DNA of 64,000 nt from the NCBI RefSeq assembly GCF_000699445.3, contig NC_067196.1, positions 37,220,616-37,284,615 of the forward strand, written 5' to 3'. The translations under genes and the position numbers were made by a program. Every line of letters begins with the position of its first letter. Position 1 is the stretch's first letter. The notes under the pieces are model-generated. The model was not told where the DNA came from, did no database searches, and saw nothing but the letters and a program-made list of their open reading frames with translations. This document shows, one piece after another, positions 60,101 to 64,000 of this stretch. This DNA comes from Schistosoma haematobium (taxonomy: Eukaryota; Platyhelminthes; Trematoda; Strigeidida; Schistosomatidae).

Positions 60101-62695
60101 GGTACATCCAGTCAACGAGTCCTAAATGGAACAAAACGTGCATCCTGAATCCTACGACTAGTGACATTCCATCCAGTCTATATTAGCAACGCAACACTTC
60201 TGTGGTCGACAAATACATACTGTTACTCAAAAGACAACGGCATGTTGAAGGTGTAACAAATATTCTATCCTCTCACTCCGAAGAATAAATTGTAACACTT
60301 TTACAAATATCAAACGGTATATTTATATACTATCTTTGATTAATCTAATAAATTCTTCATTCGTGATTTAGCTTGTTTTTTTAAAAAGTTAGATAGGATC
60401 ATATGAGAGGAGACGAAGTTGTGTCATAACAGCTAGAGCTAAGAATATTAGATTTCTCGTTTCATCAGATAGTAACTAGTTTTCAATTGATAATTTACTT
60501 CCGAATTAATAACTGTTCGCTCAGTTGTCCGGCAACATATCAACAATACTAGAAAAGTGATAGTAATTAAACATATGTAACCTGTTCGTACTACCGACTT
60601 TTCATGAAAATTTCCCATTTACAAAGCAGAATATAGTGTAAAATCCTATATTATTTCACTTAACCCCAATAAATAAACCAAGGGAAAGAATTAGAAGAAA
60701 GCATATGCCAAGCTGAGAAAAAGTATACTTTTACATTATACAAATAAAAGTTAGATATAGAAGCTAATCAGAGACAAATATCCAAGACATGAAAAACATG
60801 TCCAAAACGGCAAACGGATTTATTTACAAATGACACCGTTGATCTTGCCACTTTTTACCTTAAATTCTGCCTTGAATTTTTATTGTCTCAGTGAAACGAT
60901 TTTTGTAAGATTTAACGATTTACATCCCCGCAAATAAGAAGATTTAGGAGGGAAAAAGAAGGGCTGTGTAAGGAAAAAATTCTATTGAGATTTGAAGGCT
61001 AAATGGTCTGATAAGCCAAAAATCAATATCCGATTTTGATGTATCCATAGAAACCATTATCTTGTGGAAAATGTTTCAATATTTAGAAACTAATTTAAGT
61101 CAGAGGAAAATGATCCGTGATGTCAACTTGCTTACAAGTGCTAAAGAGATACCCTAGGTGCTGCTGTTGTTCTGCATAATAATGTTCAGTTTGGAAGGAT
61201 GAGAAATATATTCGATGAGCATTTCTAGACTATACTTCTGTATTCGACACTTCCAAAAATCAGTATCATTTAGAAAGTTTGCTAGCGTTAGCACTGACAG
61301 CTAGATAACCGATTGACCGTGCTTATTCCTCTTTATTAACTCAACTTGGTGTTCCACAAAGAGCTGCTCTTCTGTTTTTTCTTTTCTTCTTTATTTTTCA
61401 TGATCTTCCATCTTCGACAAAAATCACTTTTTAAGTATGCGGATGATCTACCTGTATATATACAAGTTTCTTCCTATTAAAATCGCCTTGAAATGAATGA
61501 GTTCTTAGAGCGTATTGAACAACGGTCCATTTTTAATAGTCTTACACTTATTCCTTCTAAATGTAAATCTGTTAACTTCAGCCTGAGAAATGAAAATTAC
61601 TTAAACATTCTGCTGGAATAACATTGATTTTAATGATTGGAGATTCTGTAGTTAAAATATGTCAAAGTTCATTTACCTTGGGGTACATTTTTCCTCTGAT
61701 CCCTCTTGATGTACTTATGTTATATTATTATCGAAGAAAATCCTGTCAGTCTTATGTGAAGAGGTTACATGTTTTTGGCATTAACCGATATTTACTCTTA
61801 CGATTTGTAAATTCTTGTACTTTATATATCATGCTTTACTGCCTCCCATTATTTTTTGGACTTTTGAGAAACGGTTTCGCTGTATTGTGAAGAGTGCTAA
61901 AGGCATTTGTAAGGTATTTGATGAATCATTAATGCCATTGTGGAGGTTTGTAAATAGACATTTTAAGTCTTGGATGTGTTACTTTGTCAAATACTAATCA
62001 CTCACTCCATTTACATCTTTATTCATGTATACTTCTGGACAAAATGAGAAGCAGATACATTAGGATTCATGGATGCAATACTTTATCTAGAACATTTACC
62101 ATGTGAAGAACAGGCAGCAAAAGCTGACCTAACTGAAAAATTGTGTGCTCGAACAAATTACTAATTCACAGTTGTATAGATTCTTGTTTTCTGAAAAATA
62201 TTTCATTTAATTCTGAATAATTAATTTACTTATTTTACATGTGTAAGCATATAAGCACATTTTTCTTTTTTGGTGAAGTAATGAATGTGGGCTAATGGTA
62301 GGACAAAACAGCTGTTTAGTGATTCCTAGTTTTCAATTGTTCGATAATCAAAGTTAGAAACTTCGAAAACTAATTTACTTGCATATACAACATCAAACAA
62401 GTAATTGTAACATAAACTCATTACAATGTTCATTATTACACATAAATTGACAATACTCAGGGAAATATTTGGATACAAGTATACAGTGGTGTTTTTAAAA
62501 TATGAAAATTATAAGAAATATATAATAATTTATAATATTGGCTTACTTGAAAGTTGGCTACTATACTCATACCAACTGCACATATAAGACCAAAACATAA
62601 AGCAACTCTAGCCAATCTAATTTGACGATAACATTGTTGATTAAATTTCTGGCTACAATCTAGCAAATGTTTATGCCATGAGTAGAAGCATAAAC
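47646..62695 (-). CDS. Gene C: DRAM/TMEM150/Frag1-family membrane protein, partial
   Basis: Minus strand exons 62695-62547 (149 nt), 57961-57793 (169 nt), 52473-52400 (74 nt) and 47762-47646 (117 nt) correspond to exons 4-7 of gene B in length, phase and content. Exons 1-3 would lie beyond 64000; no PPES exon is visible in 62696-64000. Signature pieces: ICAVGMSIVANFQ, MHLLGAGLLFGGGSAYTLAV, IRKWKPTDQ (compare PRKWDPSEV in B) and HVVSSMSEWITALSF. The last exon is unresolved. Two candidates on the minus strand are an acceptor at about 47453 giving KYFYGIEICDQLNYARRIH then stop, and one near 46675 giving CHNEMLIIIL then stop. The function is inferred from the family only. Confidence 0.8.
49383..49436 (+). 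mobile_element. RTE (SR2-like) 3' terminal fragment
   Basis: ggtcggcggcctatgctcca ... ggcgtaagtaagtaagtaag matches the last ~50 bases of the element at 45260 in inverse orientation. It is an extreme 5' truncation, antisense to gene C. Confidence 0.85.
49715..49815 (+). repeat. Dispersed repeat R2, copy 2
   Basis: Second copy of 34271-34390, same strand, with small deletions. Confidence 0.6.
52152..52219. repeat. (TA)n microsatellite
   Basis: About 34 TA units in gene C intron 6, roughly 180 bases from exon 6. Confidence 0.95.
52400..52473 (-). CDS. Gene C exon 6
   Basis: 74 nt from an aaaactag acceptor to a gttagt donor. Encodes PTTGLVARFMYDGDNIRKWK then PTDQ. KWKPTDQ lines up with KWDPSEV of gene B. 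The donor is not the strongest form but the phase fits both neighbours. Confidence 0.7.
53485..55649 (+). mobile_element. RTE LINE lacking its RT, with 10-bp target duplication
   Basis: atttagtaat at 53485-53494 and 55640-55649 flanks the element (53495-55639), which ends in gctgactgactgactgac. The 5' leader matches 22146 and 45873. Endonuclease pieces (54205-54880) are followed directly near 54885 by the C-terminal part (54890-55480), so the whole RT is deleted. In gene C intron 5, antisense to the gene. Confidence 0.88.
54205..55480 (+). pseudogene. RTE endonuclease and C-terminal remnants
   Basis: Endonuclease: KLHIGTFNVRTQYVKS, then ESRTIDVCCVSETRIQDPSA, and the changed LVAGEFSAQ (normally VAGDFNAQ). 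After the deletion: a damaged LLINGCETWPLRVEDTRKLL, LHQLRWL, then QWLETLCNMAQNRSQCRRCI. Stops throughout. Confidence 0.75.
55800..57010 (+). pseudogene. Penelope-like element 2
   Basis: RT motifs: ILLDVASLFTNVPLTETIC, VVAMDSRLGPLLADCSMANH, RYMDDTFIICEED (catalytic Asp pair intact), SIQFTLEAEVDDKFPFLDVR. After 56292 the frames break; 56560-56960 reads as a decayed GIY-YIG endonuclease region. It is a different subfamily from the element at 5.5 kb (YMDD against YVDD, and little residue identity). In gene C intron 5, antisense to the gene. Confidence 0.8.
57111..57169. repeat. (ATT)n microsatellite
   Basis: About 20 ATT units, 100 bases beyond the Penelope-like coding remnant; may be its 3' tail or a later expansion. 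Confidence 0.95.
57793..57961 (-). CDS. Gene C exon 5
   Basis: 169 nt, one codon shorter than in A and B; ttctag acceptor, gtaagt donor, phase 1. Opens ETAVWSMHLLGAGLLFGGGS, then TYITYKYLGHSRIRITRL. Confidence 0.85.
58318..58555 (+). mobile_element. RTE C-terminal fragment
   Basis: Matches 54900-55135 and 25085-25330: ggcgagatatccatctaa, then reading FHFMAVKHGQ in one frame (from LLYGSETWP) and a shared gtaagtgatgcag-gacacgggtgctagg. Ends abruptly at a hammerhead SINE. Confidence 0.8.
58556..58710 (+). mobile_element. Hammerhead SINE 3' part fused to RTE fragment
   Basis: Begins at ggatgcgcactgctgagg, lacking the tRNA-like head, and continues with the family tail (gcttccaggttttccatggt, gactcatgaattcaatt). 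It directly abuts the RTE fragment. Confidence 0.75.
58562..58607 (+). ncRNA. Decayed hammerhead motif
   Basis: Stem I gcact/agtgc and a perfect stem II gtccca-tac-tgggac remain, with CGAAA, but the core reads CTGAGGTG and the cleavage triplet is CTC-like, not GTC. Predicted inactive. Confidence 0.55.
59540..59612 (-). mobile_element. Decayed family-2 hammerhead SINE fragment
   Basis: Minus strand: acttgCCGATGAGtgc, loop, gcaCGAAAA, then atGTCtagggcttcctgtcg and the tail attacctc, parallel to the intact copy at 24490-24534. One core base (CCGATGAG) and part of stem III differ. Confidence 0.65.
60013..60190 (+). mobile_element. Third type of tRNA-like SINE with decayed hammerhead
   Basis: Head: cccagtggctaagtgaataa (box A-like) and gccgggtttgagtcttg (box B-like). 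Then catccag-TCAACGAG-tcctaaatgga-ACAAAA-cgtgcatcctg, which follows the hammerhead layout with several core changes. In gene C intron 4. Confidence 0.5.
61140..62190 (+). pseudogene. SR1-like CR1 LINE reverse transcriptase remnant
   Basis: Pieces in several frames: LGVPQRAALLFFLFF with FHDLPSSTK (from GVPQGSIL...IHDLPS), a damaged KYADDL region (tatgcggatgatct near 61435), PSKCKSVNFSLRNEN, then SYVKRLHVFGINRYLLLRFV and NSCTLYIMLYCLPLFFGLLR, ending near EKLCARTNY. Resembles the CR1-clade SR1 element of schistosomes, distinct from the PHD-type CR1 at 15 kb. In gene C intron 4, antisense to the gene. Confidence 0.65.
62547..62695 (-). CDS. Gene C exon 4
   Basis: 149 nt, same as gene B. Acceptor ataaagcag, donor gtaagc. 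Encodes LCFYSWHKHLLDC, then ARVALCFGLICAVGMSIVAN and FQ. Confidence 0.85.
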
Positions 62696-64000
62696 CTGCT
62701 TTATTATTATAACGAACAGATGACAGCAGTAAGGAAAAAATGACAAATAATACATGATTATGAAAAATTGTGGGAGAGAGAAAGGCAACATGTATTCTTA
62801 AATAAGGTTATTAAACCAAATAACAAATACAAGATCAATAAAATAGTTACAAATATTGTATAGCACGTATACAATGTTACCTCAAGGTATCCTGCAATTT
62901 TTCATATGGTGACTAAAAAATAACCTATCCGAATAGTTACTTACATTTATAAACAAATGTAAGAGCTGACAAATGTGTTCAACGATTCAACTGGCCACAT
63001 TTCACATCAGAACAATGGGAGGAATTTAGCAAGTTCTGTAGTGATAAGTGAAAATAATTATAGCGATGGTAATAGATAACTAAACATAAACTTATCCATA
63101 TATTTCTAACTTAATTCTGCACTATCCATCAGAGTAGCTGATACAGTAAGAATGTATAGCATATATCTTCAGCAAATATCTACACAGAAGGGGTAAAAAT
63201 AAAACTAAACAAGTTTCACCTAATCATTTACAACATATCAATAGATTAGGACAAAAAAATTAAGCAAAGGTTATACATTCAGTTAAGAATCCAACAATTC
63301 TAATTAGTTATACTTATTAAACTTGTTGATTAATTGAAAACTTTCTTAATTTTACTATTACTACCACTGTTAATATCAGGAAATGTTGCAGTCTATGTGT
63401 GTTAATAATGAAAGCACTATTACAGTACCCAAGTATATCCAGATGAATTATAAATTTTCAAAACATTATAAAAGTATTTTTCACTAACGTAACAAAGATT
63501 GTTGTTAGCTAACAATCGAACATGTGATAGTGACTACAAATACTGCTTTTGCTAATAATTATTTGACAATTTTTTTATGATATCACTAGTCGAAATGAAG
63601 TATTCGATGATGAATAATGTTGAATAGATTACAAACTGCATCATTGCTTATAATTTAATAACATGAAACAAATAAACAAATGGGAGAAAATAAACAAAAC
63701 ATATAGAGTAAGAAACATTGAGGTATTGATTGTTAGATAGATATCATTTTAAAGAATCCCAATAAATATGAGGAATGTAAATTTTATTTTGTTTAACCTC
63801 AAGTGTCGAAGATAAAACAGTGCTAGTCTATTGATACATCGACACTTGACTCATTATTAATCACATTGAATTTTTCGATCCATAGATTTTTCTACCAACA
63901 ATTAATATCTTATATGGTTACTATCCAATGACTAGATGATACAGTTAATTATATACGTTTATATATATACGTTATATAGAAATTCATTAGCCCCACGGCA
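62696..64000. other. Right edge, gene C intron 3
   Basis: AT-rich. The minus strand was searched for the 68-nt PPES exon of gene C and none is visible, so it should lie past the window. Confidence 0.5.

Noticed and set aside
61624..61890. 88-codon plus-strand frame as an independent membrane protein gene
   Set aside because: Its residues follow the SR1-like RT C-terminal region and continue from RT remnants upstream in other frames.

Overview
The window looks like nuclear DNA from a schistosomatid blood fluke (Schistosoma or a close relative). It is AT-rich, its genes have very small exons in long introns, and it carries trematode-style RTE and CR1 LINEs, Penelope-like elements and short tRNA-like retroposons with hammerhead ribozymes. 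The genus is inferred from this repeat profile; nothing in the window proves the species.

The genes worked out here are three paralogues of one multi-pass membrane family, DRAM/TMEM150/Frag1 (damage-regulated autophagy modulator type). Gene A is on the minus strand (start 13277, stop 246; one small exon not located). Gene B is on the plus strand, complete in eight exons (26873 to 43183, 252 residues). Gene C is on the minus strand; exons 4 to 7 lie at 62695 to 47646, its first exons are beyond the right edge and its last exon is unresolved. Exon lengths and intron phases match closely between copies: exon 3 is 68 nt in A and B, exon 4 is 146/149/149 nt, exon 5 is 172/172/169 nt, and exon 7 is 117 nt in B and C. 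A and B are divergent (head to head); B and C are convergent (tail to tail). Gene B ends in an acidic dileucine motif that fits lysosomal sorting.

Almost everything else is intron or intergenic DNA filled with retroelements. From left to right: an LTR-like block (about 2.1-2.5 kb), a Penelope-like element (5.5-6.8 kb), a head-to-head hammerhead pair (7.4-7.7 kb), a nearly full-length CR1-type LINE with a PHD-finger ORF1 (about 14.7-19.0 kb), a decayed CR1 copy (19.0-19.8 kb), an RTE LINE (22.1-25.8 kb) interrupted by a hammerhead SINE and a 133-bp-arm inverted repeat, a 508-bp retroposon with a 13-bp target duplication (27.2-27.7 kb), a hammerhead SINE at 33 kb, a nested pair of RTE elements at 45.2-46.5 kb, an RTE copy lacking its RT with a 10-bp target duplication (53.5-55.6 kb), a second Penelope-like element with an (ATT)n tract (55.8-57.2 kb), an RTE/hammerhead fusion (58.3-58.7 kb), two further hammerhead-SINE relics (59.5 and 60.0 kb) and an SR1-like CR1 remnant (61.1-62.2 kb). 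All the LINE and Penelope pieces read here carry stops, frameshifts or deletions, so none looks autonomous.

Inside the introns of A and C the recognisable LINE and Penelope pieces lie antisense to the host gene. At least eight sites show whole, partial or decayed hammerhead ribozyme motifs. The best preserved is on the minus strand at 24490-24534.
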